In this document: in pieces, positions 44,085 to 51,721 of the stretch
How the letters are laid out: each line of letters begins with the position of its first letter
Position numbering within the stretch: position 1 is the stretch's first letter
DNA from: 54-19 sp038210655
Lineage (GTDB): Bacteria > Chloroflexota > Chloroflexia > Chloroheliales > Chloroheliaceae
Assembly: GCA_038210655.1 (NCBI GenBank)
Contig: JBBQWM010000002.1
Span: 62,001-126,000, forward strand
Reading direction: 5' to 3'
DNA: 64,000 bases
The notes under the pieces: generated by a model
The model's database searches: none
The model's input: the letters and a program-made list of their open reading frames with translations, nothing else
What the model was told of the DNA's origin: nothing
Made by a program: the position numbers and the translations under genes

Positions 44085-44121
44085 GTTAGAAATTATTTTC
44101 AGGAAGCGCTACCAGGGTTTA

Positions 44122-44892
44122 TTACTTGCCGTTTTTGATAAACAGGTTGGTAAAGAAGTTTTTGAAAAGCTGCGGTTGACCGGGGTCTGCCGGGGTTGGC
44201 GGTAGCAACATCGCCTGGATGTGTTGGGCGGTTTGCTGGGTGAGTTCTTCGGCGACGACCCGCCCGCCGAACTGGGCCGGTAGCGGTTCGCCGATAGTCA
44301 TAACGACCCGCTTGCGGAGCCAGAGTTCTTTGGTTCCACTAAAGGCGACCGGGACAATCGGTTTGCCGCTATGGGCCGCGAAATAGCCCACCCCCCGCTT
44401 GAAGGGCAGCAATTCGCCCGTTTCAGTCTCGGAAACGGTGCCTTCTGGGAAGATACCCAAGACCCCGCCGCCGTCCAGCACCGCTTTTACTTTAGGGCCA
44501 ATCTCACGATGGGCGGCGCATTGCCCCCGCTCTACCGTTATTACCCCCCCAACCCGGCAGGTCATAAACTTGCGCCAGGGTGTCGCCTCCATATGTTCGC
44601 GGGCAGCGATAAAATAAAGGCGCGGTTGGGCCGGAGCCAATGCCAGCATCAGGAAAGGGTCAATCCAGCTGAGGTGATTTCCGGCAAAGATATAACCGCC
44701 TTTGCTGGGCAGGTTTTCCAGCCCCCGCACCTCTATTTTGAAAAGAGCTTTTAAGAGCCAGCCGATCAGCCAGCGCAATACTATAAAGAGAAAAGTAGCT
44801 TTGCGATAATCCGAATTGGAATGAGAAGAAGTGGAAGCGGTTACAGGTTGTTCCGTCTCTTCCAGACGGCTAGTGGCAAATCGAACGCTCAT
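44122..44892 (-). CDS. 1-acyl-sn-glycerol-3-phosphate acyltransferase (PlsC-like)
   Basis: 256 residues from ATG 44892, which has AGGAG ten bases upstream; the frame extends to 45003 without ribosome-binding site. Acyltransferase motifs: NHLSWIDPFLML (HX4D), EHMEATPWRKFM and GGVLGIFPEGTVSE (FPEGT). It transfers an acyl chain to lysophosphatidic acid in phospholipid synthesis. One N-terminal hydrophobic helix (KATFLFIVLRWLIGWLLKAL). Followed by a strong terminator. Confidence 0.88.
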   Translation of the reverse strand: MSVRFATSRLEETEQPVTASTSSHSNSDYRKATFLFIVLRWLIGWLLKALFKIEVRGLENLPSKGGYIFAGNHLSWIDPFLMLALAPAQPRLYFIAAREHMEATPWRKFMTCRVGGVITVERGQCAAHREIGPKVKAVLDGGGVLGIFPEGTVSETETGELLPFKRGVGYFAAHSGKPIVPVAFSGTKELWLRKRVVMTIGEPLPAQFGGRVVAEELTQQTAQHIQAMLLPPTPADPGQPQLFKNFFTNLFIKNGK

Positions 44893-45042
44893 TTTAGGGT
44901 TGCTCCTGGTTTTGGTTTCCTGACAAATATTTAGAAGATCGATTGGGAACCGTCTGTAAAACGCTCTCATACTTATCGGCTGTCCCAAAGCTATTCTAAC
45001 CAAAGAGCGACTGCCAAAAACAGGCTTTTAACTGTAAAAACA

Positions 45043-45078
45043 GGGCTGAATTACTGTATAAAACTGTAATCCAGCCCT
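45043..45078 (-). terminator. Terminator for the secreted-protein gene
   Basis: GGGCTGAATTAC (45043-45054) pairs with GTAATCCAGCCC (45066-45077), one mismatch. On the minus strand the stem is followed by TGTTTTTAC. It lies 135 bases after the stop of the gene at 45214. Confidence 0.6.
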
Positions 45079-45118
45079 TTTGGGGTTCGCTGCCTTTATT
45101 TGATGTAATTATACCTAT

Positions 45119-45185
45119 GTCATTCTGAGGCGGGAGCTTACCCCAATTTGTGCCAAAGATAACTCCCCGCCGAAGAATCTGATTT
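45119..45185. repeat. Diverged TCATTCTGAG palindrome
   Basis: TGTCATTCTGAGGCGGGAGC opens the copy; GAAGAATCTGA closes it. Compared with 37539 it carries a longer, less symmetric middle. Confidence 0.6.
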
Positions 45186-45213
45186 CACTCTGCTCAACCA
45201 GGCTGGGTAGTTA

Positions 45214-47697
45214 CTATTTGATGACCCTTGTACAGACAAAATGATTATTGAGAGTGCCGGGTAAAAGCTCTAATCTTACCCCACTTCCTATTTGCACTCC
45301 AAAAACAGTGTTATTGCCACTCAAACGCAGCTTTTGACCGCCCGACCCGCTTATAATAATACTCGGCCCGGATGGGCCACAGGCCCCACCAATAGTTGCG
45401 CCTATCGGCACATTGGGCAAAGAGCCACTTACGGTTATGATATTATTGCCGGTCAGGGCAAAGGTGATTATATTGTTAGCCCCGGCAATATCGTTGATCG
45501 CTTTGGAAAGTGTACCGGCGGCGAACGTTCCGCCATCGCTATTGCTGGTTACGACCAGTCCGGTGAGTGTGATCGCGCTGGCTTCGTTGGAATTGGCCGA
45601 GTCCGCACTGGCTTTGTACGACCGCAGCCCATAGTAATAAAGCGTGCCTGCCGTCAGACCCGTATCGTTGTAGCCGAGCGCGTTGGCTCCAATTACCGCC
45701 CCGCTTAACCATTGCCAGCTACCGTTCAAACCGATTTTGCGATCCAGGTGAAAGCCCTGTTCGCTGCTGGAATTATCGGCCCAGGTCAGGTTGATCTGGG
45801 TGCCGGAGGTGGCTACCGCTTGCAGATTGGACGGCTCACTCGGCGGAGTGCTAATCCCGACGGCGAGAGTGGCATAGCTCGATTGGTTATAAGTATTTAT
45901 GGCGCGTACCCGGTAATAATATAAGGTATCTTGCTGGACGGTATTATCGACGAAAGTAGTCGCGTTTGGCCCCGCTGTGCCGATTTGAGTCCAGGTTGTC
46001 CCGTTAGGACTGCGCTCGATTTGGAAACCTGTTTCACTGTTGGAATTATCGGCCCAAGTTAAGTTTACGCGAGTACTGGCGGAGGCGGTGGCTACCAGGG
46101 CCGAAGGAGCCGGGAAAGTGGTAGTAGCGCTGGCGGCGGTGGAATAAAACGAGTAGCCGTTAGCATTATAGGCGCGTACCTGGAAGTAGTAAGGCGTGCC
46201 GTTCAGAAGGCCGGTCGCCGGATAAGTAGCTACGCCCGCCCCGACCGTCGCAATCTGCGCCCAGTTCCCGCCAGGGCCAGCTTTAGCTTCGATAGCAAAT
46301 CCGGTTTCGTCGGTGGAATTGGAACGCCAGGTCAGGTTGATTTGAGTGCCGGAGGGAAGCGCATTGGCAACTAGGTTGTCGGGTGCGTTGGGAATAAAAA
46401 AAACTGCGCCACGCTGATAGTAGGCTTTTGCCATCAGGCGCAAATTGCCGCCATCGTCATCCGAATAGCTGGCTACCAAATTATTGCCGTTGATAGGGTT
46501 CGGGTTGGTGATACCATCGTTAGCGGCATCATTATAGCTAGTAGTCTGCCCATCTCCAGCCCCAAACAATATCCCGGTGAGACCGGCATTCGCCAGATCG
46601 CGGATATGCTGGTTGGTCGTATCGCCCAGGTAATACTGCACCCGGTTATCCTGCCAGTGGTGCGGCGTATTGTTCATACTCCGATAAAGCGTATTCCCAA
46701 TCGGAACCTGCCACAACATCCCGCGCTTGCCCGTAATAGTGGTGATAGACGAGGCAAATTGTTGAAAACGGTTAAAATTGGGGTAAGTGGCATTCGTTGT
46801 ATCCCACCAACGGTTAGGGTCGCCAATACTGCTGTAATAGGCGGCATCCCGGTCGGCAATGTCGTAGAACAGCAGATCAAAATTAGCGTTCAAGCTCTGA
46901 TAGAAGTTGGCGGTAGTCTGGGCCGCGCCCTGGACATCAAAATTGACTGCGTGGCTGCTGGCAAGATCACCGGCAGGGGAGGCCCAGGGCGAAATATGAT
47001 AGGCCAGCATGACGTTGGGAGCGTAGGTATTGCGAAGATAAATGAGGGCTTGAGCAAACCCGGCTACGGTGTTGGGTAAAGAAGAGTTGGCCCCGAAATA
47101 GCCGCTACTTGTCACCGAGGCCACTGTACTTGAAGGCCCCTTCTGCTGCAAATAGCCCCACAAATCTGGCTCTACATGCACAATTACCGGCTTGTTGAAT
47201 AGCTTGGCCCGATCCATTAGCAGCTTAAAATCGGCGTAATAAGCGTACATGGTGCTGTTATTGGTAAGATTGTTATAGTCTTTGGTCGGTTCGGTGTTGC
47301 CAACCGCCGGGTTGGATTGCAACATCATATAATAGGTAAAGACTGGCAAGTAATTATTAGTATAGCTATCATCCATATAATAGTTGGCAAACTGTCCTGC
47401 CGGGGTATTCCAGGTACTCCAACCATAGCCAGTATTTACACCACCGGCCAGATACTGATAGCGGGCATCCCAACTGACCCCACTGCCAGTCATCCAGCCG
47501 ATGCTACCGGGTTGGTTTGCCAGCCCGGTGATAAAGTAGGGCTTGAGGCCGCCCGGTAAAGGAGGCAGGCTTTGGGGGTTTACGGTGGTCGGTTGAGATT
47601 GAGAAGGTGAAGAAGAGTAAGCCGTAGGCAAACTGCCATTCAAGATCAAGGTCGTCAAAAGAAAGATTAGAATAACAAGGGCCGATTTTTTGGGCAT
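45214..47697 (-). CDS. Large secreted protein: TIM-barrel-like N-terminus, three Fn3 domains, shared C-terminal domain
   Basis: 827 residues. A signal peptide ends near TAYSSSPSQ. Residues about 50-430 resemble a glycosidase-like TIM barrel: KPVIVHVEPDLWGYLQQKG, MLAYHISPWASP, NFDLLFYDIADRDAAY and LTGILFGAGDG, with acidic residues on strand ends. Three Fn3 repeats follow (about 440-715), each with the NLTW(A/R)(D/S)NS...E(T/Q)GF pattern. The C-terminal about 115 residues (LVVTSNSDGGTFAAGTLSKA...) match the C-terminus of the protein at 18104. Polysaccharide binding or hydrolysis is inferred. Confidence 0.8.
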   Translation of the reverse strand: MPKKSALVILIFLLTTLILNGSLPTAYSSSPSQSQPTTVNPQSLPPLPGGLKPYFITGLANQPGSIGWMTGSGVSWDARYQYLAGGVNTGYGWSTWNTPAGQFANYYMDDSYTNNYLPVFTYYMMLQSNPAVGNTEPTKDYNNLTNNSTMYAYYADFKLLMDRAKLFNKPVIVHVEPDLWGYLQQKGPSSTVASVTSSGYFGANSSLPNTVAGFAQALIYLRNTYAPNVMLAYHISPWASPAGDLASSHAVNFDVQGAAQTTANFYQSLNANFDLLFYDIADRDAAYYSSIGDPNRWWDTTNATYPNFNRFQQFASSITTITGKRGMLWQVPIGNTLYRSMNNTPHHWQDNRVQYYLGDTTNQHIRDLANAGLTGILFGAGDGQTTSYNDAANDGITNPNPINGNNLVASYSDDDGGNLRLMAKAYYQRGAVFFIPNAPDNLVANALPSGTQINLTWRSNSTDETGFAIEAKAGPGGNWAQIATVGAGVATYPATGLLNGTPYYFQVRAYNANGYSFYSTAASATTTFPAPSALVATASASTRVNLTWADNSNSETGFQIERSPNGTTWTQIGTAGPNATTFVDNTVQQDTLYYYRVRAINTYNQSSYATLAVGISTPPSEPSNLQAVATSGTQINLTWADNSSSEQGFHLDRKIGLNGSWQWLSGAVIGANALGYNDTGLTAGTLYYYGLRSYKASADSANSNEASAITLTGLVVTSNSDGGTFAAGTLSKAINDIAGANNIITFALTGNNIITVSGSLPNVPIGATIGGACGPSGPSIIISGSGGQKLRLSGNNTVFGVQIGSGVRLELLPGTLNNHFVCTRVIK

Positions 47698-47912
47698 AGT
47701 TACATCCTATTGTGAAGATAAATATTGTAAAACAGACGCTCAAGTTCGTACCTACCTTATTGTACATAACCGACCCCAACTTGCTATAGGATAAAAATCC
47801 CGAACCCGCTATATGATTTCCCATTCTTTTGGCGCAAGCAGCTTTTAGCCTTATACCTGTTGACCTTAACAGATACCCCCTATACCTTAACCGATGGTTA
47901 ACAGCTTTTGGC

Positions 47913-47941
47913 TTGACAAACAGTGCTTACTAATCTATAGT
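47913..47941 (+). promoter_or_regulatory. Strong sigma-70-type promoter for pirin
   Basis: TTGACA (47913-47918), 17 bases, TATAGT (47936-47941). Transcription would start near 47948, about 100 bases before the pirin ATG. Confidence 0.7.
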
Positions 47942-47965
47942 AGCTATAGATTAGTAAGCACTGTT
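47919..47965. promoter_or_regulatory. Near-perfect 47-bp palindrome over the pirin promoter (probable operator)
   Basis: A 22-base arm 47919-47940 (AACAGTGCTTACTAATC...) is repeated exactly inverted at 47944-47965, with only TAG between. It spans the promoter spacer, the -10 and the transcription start. A bound dimer (or two) would block RNA polymerase. No regulator gene lies beside it. Confidence 0.65.
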
Positions 47966-48045
47966 AACAACGGTTTCAACCATCAAAGCGATCAAAATAG
48001 ATAAAACTGTCGGGCGAATTGAAACAGAAAGTAGGTTATATAAAA

Positions 48046-48768
48046 ATGAATACTGCAAAATCAGACATTATTATCCGCAAAGCGGAAGAACGCGGTCACG
48101 CCAATCACGGCTGGCTGGATACCAATCACAGCTTTTCTTTTAGCGATTATTACGACCCGCGTTATATGGGATTTCGCAATCTGCTCGTTATCAACGAGGA
48201 TTTTGTAAAAGCCGGACATGGTTTTCCGACCCACCCGCACCGCGATATGGAGATTATTAGCTATGTGCTAGACGGTGGGTTGCAACACAAGGATAGTATG
48301 GGCAATGGCTCGGTTATCGTGCCGGGCGAAGTCCAACGCATGAGCGCCGGTACAGGTGTCACCCACAGCGAGTACAACCAGTCCAAGCAAGAGGATGTCC
48401 ACTTTTTGCAAATCTGGATTATGCCGGAGAAAAAGAATCTCAAGCCGGGCTACGAACAGCGTATGTTTAAGGCCGAGGAAAAGCAGGATAATCTCCGATT
48501 GGTAGCGGCAGCCGATGGGCGAGATGGCGCGGTAAATATCAACGCCGATGCTTATCTTTATTCGTCCTTGCTGGACTACGGACAGCAATTGACTTATCAG
48601 TTAAAGCCCGACCGCTACGGTTGGTTGCAGGTGGCGCGGGGTTCCGTAAATCTGAACGGTCGGTTGCTCAAGCAGGGGGATGGCGCAGCGATTACCGCCG
48701 GACAACTACTGACGATTGAGGGTCAGGCCGAAATCGGTTCGGAAGTCCTCTTGTTTGATCTGCTTTAA
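48046..48768 (+). CDS. Pirin-family protein (bicupin)
   Basis: 240 residues from ATG 48046. The metal-binding cupin is clear: DTNHSFSFSDYYDPRYMGF, FPTHPHRDMEIISYVLDGGL and MSAGTGVTHSEYNQS, with the two His, His and Glu ligands. The C-terminal cupin (about 130-235) is degenerate, as in YhhW-like pirins. Relatives are quercetinases or redox-sensing proteins; no specific role can be fixed. Its promoter carries an unusually long palindromic operator. Confidence 0.88.
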   Translation: MNTAKSDIIIRKAEERGHANHGWLDTNHSFSFSDYYDPRYMGFRNLLVINEDFVKAGHGFPTHPHRDMEIISYVLDGGLQHKDSMGNGSVIVPGEVQRMSAGTGVTHSEYNQSKQEDVHFLQIWIMPEKKNLKPGYEQRMFKAEEKQDNLRLVAAADGRDGAVNINADAYLYSSLLDYGQQLTYQLKPDRYGWLQVARGSVNLNGRLLKQGDGAAITAGQLLTIEGQAEIGSEVLLFDLL

Positions 48769-48774
48769 TAGCTT

Positions 48775-49010
48775 TAGGTGTCAGGTAGCAGGTATCAGGT
48801 AGTAGGTGTTAGGTATCAGGTATCAGGTCTGGGTTATTTGTAGGAGCGAGCTTCTGCTCGCGATTGAACATTCAGCCGTCTCTTCAATCGCGGGCAGAAG
48901 CCCGCTCCTACATAATATGATAGAGTATAGCTTAATTGTTTGCGTCGTGCTACAGACCTAACACCTGACACCTGACACCTGACACCTGATACCTACTACC
49001 TCGTAAACGA
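48775..49010. repeat. Nested palindrome: AGGTGTC heptad arms around a GTAGGAGCGAGC core
   Basis: AGGTGTC/AGGTATC units of period 7 (48776-48830) face inverted CCTGACA/CCTAACA units (48957-49003). Between them sits the third copy of the GTAGGAGCGAGC palindrome (48839-48868 with 48883-48912). The whole can fold as one about 230-base cruciform between two convergent genes. Confidence 0.8.
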
Positions 49011-50048
49011 CCCACTATAGATCAGACCCGGCGTTTTGTTTAGTTCTTTGGCCTCAAAAAGCTGGGGTGGGTTGGCGTTCATCAAATCGACGAAGCGTTG
49101 CATATCGGCCTGCCCACTGGGGCCAGCCCAGCGCGGAACCTGCAAGGCCCCTTTGTCCCGGATCGGGCCACTGATTTGGGCGCTGGCGATTACTTGCCGG
49201 TCGAAAACCAGTGCGGCATACTTGCCGGGGTTGGCTCGGCTATATTCGTAGACTTTTGAGCCGGGCCGTAGCTCGAAGCGCAAAAGACCATTGGAGACAC
49301 CACCACCCGTTCCAAACGAGGCAAAATCGCTATTTTCGGCCAGGGTTGGATAGACGGTAGCGTCTTTGAGTTTGAGGTCGCCGAGCATTGGGTTGGCGCT
49401 GGTGGCGACAATTGTAGCATCGGGCAAACTTTTAGCTCCGGCGGAAACCAATTCGACTTTGCCCAGGCTTGCCAGGGCCATCACTTGCTCCGGGCGATAG
49501 CCCGAAGCTACCAGCACATAAATCTGGTCGTTACCAAGCGTGAAGATTAGTAGCCCGCCCTGGATGCCCTCTTTCGCGGCCCGCCCAAAGAGCAACTGGC
49601 CCGCCTCTTTAATACCACTGGCTTTTATATCTACCGCCGTGCGGTTCAAGACCAGCATATAGGCTGCGGTTCCCGCCCGCCCGTTCAAGCCCTCGGCAAG
49701 ATAGGTGACGGGGAAAACTCGCCCATCCTTTCCCACCCGCTCCTGAAGTCGGTCGGCGCTGCTATCGCGCACCAGTACATACCAGTGGTTGCTTTCAGTC
49801 CAGGAAGCGTAGGCCGGGAAATTGGGTCGGGAAGTTACCAATTCTCGGTGGGCTTTTTCAGCCTGATCTGCAAACTTAAAATCGACTATCGATAAATAGG
49901 CTGGCGGTGGGGGAGGCGCAGGCGTAGTGGTCGGGGCGGCAGTCGGTTTGGTGGTTGGGGTGCTATCGCCGCAAGCCGCTAACAATAAGCCAATTAGGAT
50001 TAGAATAGAAGAGAAAAGAGCATATCGCTGAAAATTTTGCCGGAGCAT
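48996..50048 (-). CDS. Lipoprotein with SecD-like domain
   Basis: 350 residues. Lipobox LLLAACGDSTPTT, then a Pro/Thr linker to about 48. The C-terminal half reads ELRPGSKVYEYSRANPGKYA, ALVFDRQVIASAQISGPIRD and DMQRFVDLMNANPPQLFEAK. This closely follows the SecD P1 pattern (N-x-GK-x-x-A-[IV]-x-[LF]-D-x-x-[VI]-x-[SA]-A-x-I, then a helix ending in N/G-x-x-P), so it looks like a soluble relative of the SecDF periplasmic head. Its function is unknown. It has no operon partner. Confidence 0.72.
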   Translation of the reverse strand: MLRQNFQRYALFSSILILIGLLLAACGDSTPTTKPTAAPTTTPAPPPPPAYLSIVDFKFADQAEKAHRELVTSRPNFPAYASWTESNHWYVLVRDSSADRLQERVGKDGRVFPVTYLAEGLNGRAGTAAYMLVLNRTAVDIKASGIKEAGQLLFGRAAKEGIQGGLLIFTLGNDQIYVLVASGYRPEQVMALASLGKVELVSAGAKSLPDATIVATSANPMLGDLKLKDATVYPTLAENSDFASFGTGGGVSNGLLRFELRPGSKVYEYSRANPGKYAALVFDRQVIASAQISGPIRDKGALQVPRWAGPSGQADMQRFVDLMNANPPQLFEAKELNKTPGLIYSGSFTR

Positions 50049-50379
50049 AGGCTATCTCCCGAAATCTTGTTGAGCAGGACTATAATAGCGCTCCCAGATC
50101 GAAACCCCTGAGCCTACCTTACCCCTACCCCTATTTTTAATTCCTCGAAATCTAGCTCCAACCGCGTTCGGTCTCTAATAAATTAGAGCCATCTTTTGTT
50201 GTAATCAGGTTAACATAAAACGCGATCTATTTCAAGTCCCAATCCAGCCCCCAAAAATGTAGTTACTACTACCGACTACCGCTCTACAAACTGTTAAATT
50301 GAGAGAGCATCTACTTTGCATTCAAAGACATGCTTAAAATCCAAAATCCAAAATAACTTGGGGGAGGCGAAAAGCGCCG
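50049..50379. other. Upstream region of bchNBL
   Basis: 331 bases. Holds the promoters of the lipoprotein (minus) and bchN (plus). An AAAATCC heptad run (three units, 50336-50356) sits just before the bchN ribosome-binding site GGGGGAGG (50360-50367). No gene is seen. Confidence 0.55.
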
Positions 50380-51675
50380 ATGACTATAACTCCTGAAACT
50401 TTGAACGGGTTAAATAACGACCTATCGTCTGTCGTAGGCGAGACCGAAGTGATTCGTGAAGATAACGGCTATCATGCCTTTTGTGGGTTGGTCTGTGTAG
50501 GCTGGCTCTACCAGAAGATGAAGGATAGTTTCTTTTTAATTTTGGGGACGCACACCTGCGCCCATCTGCTGCAAAACGCGCTGGGGGTAATGATTTTCGC
50601 CAAGCCGCGCTATGGGGTAGCCATGATCGAGGAAGCCGATCTGAGCGCCGCCCAGATTGATATTACCGATATTGTAAAGAATATCATCGACGAGCATCAT
50701 CCATCGGTAATCTTTTTGCTCAATAGCTGCACGCCGGAAATTATGAAGGTGGACTTTGAGACGATGGCGAAGAATCTAAACCTTCAGTTCAACAATACCC
50801 CGGTCCTGCCGGTACGGGCCGACGGCCTCGAATATACGATGACCCAGGCCGACGACAATGTCTTGCAATCCCTTTTGCAATTCTGCCCCGAAGCTCCCGC
50901 CGGAAAAAAAGAGATTGTCTTTTTAGGGGCGGTCAACGATGTGAACGCGGGCGAACTTCAGCGCGAGTGCGAAAAGCTAGGGCTGCCAGTCGCCGGGTTT
51001 GTGCCGTCCAACACCTTCAAGGAGCTACCTGCGATTGGGCCGGATACGATTATCGCGCCTTTGCAGCCGTTCGTGGCGGGCGCGGCCCGTCTTTTTAACC
51101 GCAAACGCGGGGCGAAGGTGTTGGAAAGCGTCTTCCCAATTGGCCCGGATGGTACGCGCATCTTTTTGGAAGACCTGGCCCGCGAGTTTGGCAAAGAGGT
51201 GGATTTGAGCGAGCGCGAGGCGGAATGTTGGAAGAATATCGAGGCGAAGGTACAGCACATACGGGGCAAGCGCATCTTTATCACCGGCGACAATATGCTT
51301 GAACTGCCGGTCAGCCGTTTCTTGAAAGCGGCGGGGGCCGAAGTGTTGGAGACTGGTACGCCTTACGTCAATAAGCGGTTCCACGCCCGCGAGTTGAAAT
51401 TGCTGGCCGGACAGCGTATCGTCGAAATGCCCAACATGTCGCGCCAGATCAACGATATTCGTGCGCTCAAGCCGGATTTGGTTATAACCAATTTCTGGCA
51501 GGCCAACCCGCACGAGGCCGAGGGGCAGGCCACCAAGTGGTCAACCGAGTTTCTCTTTACCCCGATCTTTGGTTTTAGCGGGGCAGGCGATCTGGCGAAC
51601 CTTTTTAGCCGCGCCCTCAAGCGCCACCGCAAACTGGATTTGATGGATTGGAAAGAGTTTCTGCCGAATAATTAA
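50380..51675 (+). CDS. bchN: Light-independent protochlorophyllide reductase subunit N
   Basis: 431 residues. With BchB it forms the catalytic NB heterotetramer that reduces ring D of protochlorophyllide in the dark. EDNGYHAFCGLVCVGWLYQK, LGTHTCAHLLQNALG and FLLNSCTPEIMKVD carry the cysteines expected to bind the [4Fe-4S] NB cluster (Cys35, Cys60 and Cys117 here). FSGAGDLANLFSRAL closes the protein. First gene of bchN-bchB-bchL, preceded by GGGGGAGG. The stop codon lies within a TTAACAGGGA inverted repeat. Confidence 0.96.
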   Translation: MTITPETLNGLNNDLSSVVGETEVIREDNGYHAFCGLVCVGWLYQKMKDSFFLILGTHTCAHLLQNALGVMIFAKPRYGVAMIEEADLSAAQIDITDIVKNIIDEHHPSVIFLLNSCTPEIMKVDFETMAKNLNLQFNNTPVLPVRADGLEYTMTQADDNVLQSLLQFCPEAPAGKKEIVFLGAVNDVNAGELQRECEKLGLPVAGFVPSNTFKELPAIGPDTIIAPLQPFVAGAARLFNRKRGAKVLESVFPIGPDGTRIFLEDLAREFGKEVDLSEREAECWKNIEAKVQHIRGKRIFITGDNMLELPVSRFLKAAGAEVLETGTPYVNKRFHARELKLLAGQRIVEMPNMSRQINDIRALKPDLVITNFWQANPHEAEGQATKWSTEFLFTPIFGFSGAGDLANLFSRALKRHRKLDLMDWKEFLPNN

Positions 51676-51700
51676 CAGGGACGGTGTTTATCCCTGTTAA
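51672..51700. repeat. TTAACAGGGA inverted repeat between bchN and bchB
   Basis: TTAACAGGGA (51672-51681) and TCCCTGTTAA (51691-51700), a perfect 10-bp stem over nine bases. It is related to the ATCCCTGTTAAT leader repeat. It includes the bchN stop codon and may tune the relative expression of N and B. Confidence 0.65.
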
Positions 51701-51721
51701 ATATAGATTGTGGAGTCTGTT

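Larger units (their letters stand above)
43439..44121. other. 683-base repeat-filled spacer
   Basis: No gene is seen. From left: the likely upstream region of the GT-C-like gene (43440-43640), a diverged CCCGCCAGGAAG-family element (about 43665-43730), the GTAGGAGCGAGC palindrome (43790-43863), a MITE-like element with the GGGGCGACC palindrome (43897-44037), and the PlsC terminator (44043-44084). Confidence 0.7.
47698..48045. other. Divergent promoter region
   Basis: 348 bases between the large secreted protein (minus) and pirin (plus). Besides the promoter-palindrome at 47913-47965, a CCAACTTGCTATAGGAT (47771-47787) resembles the MITE end at 44024. No gene is seen. Confidence 0.6.
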
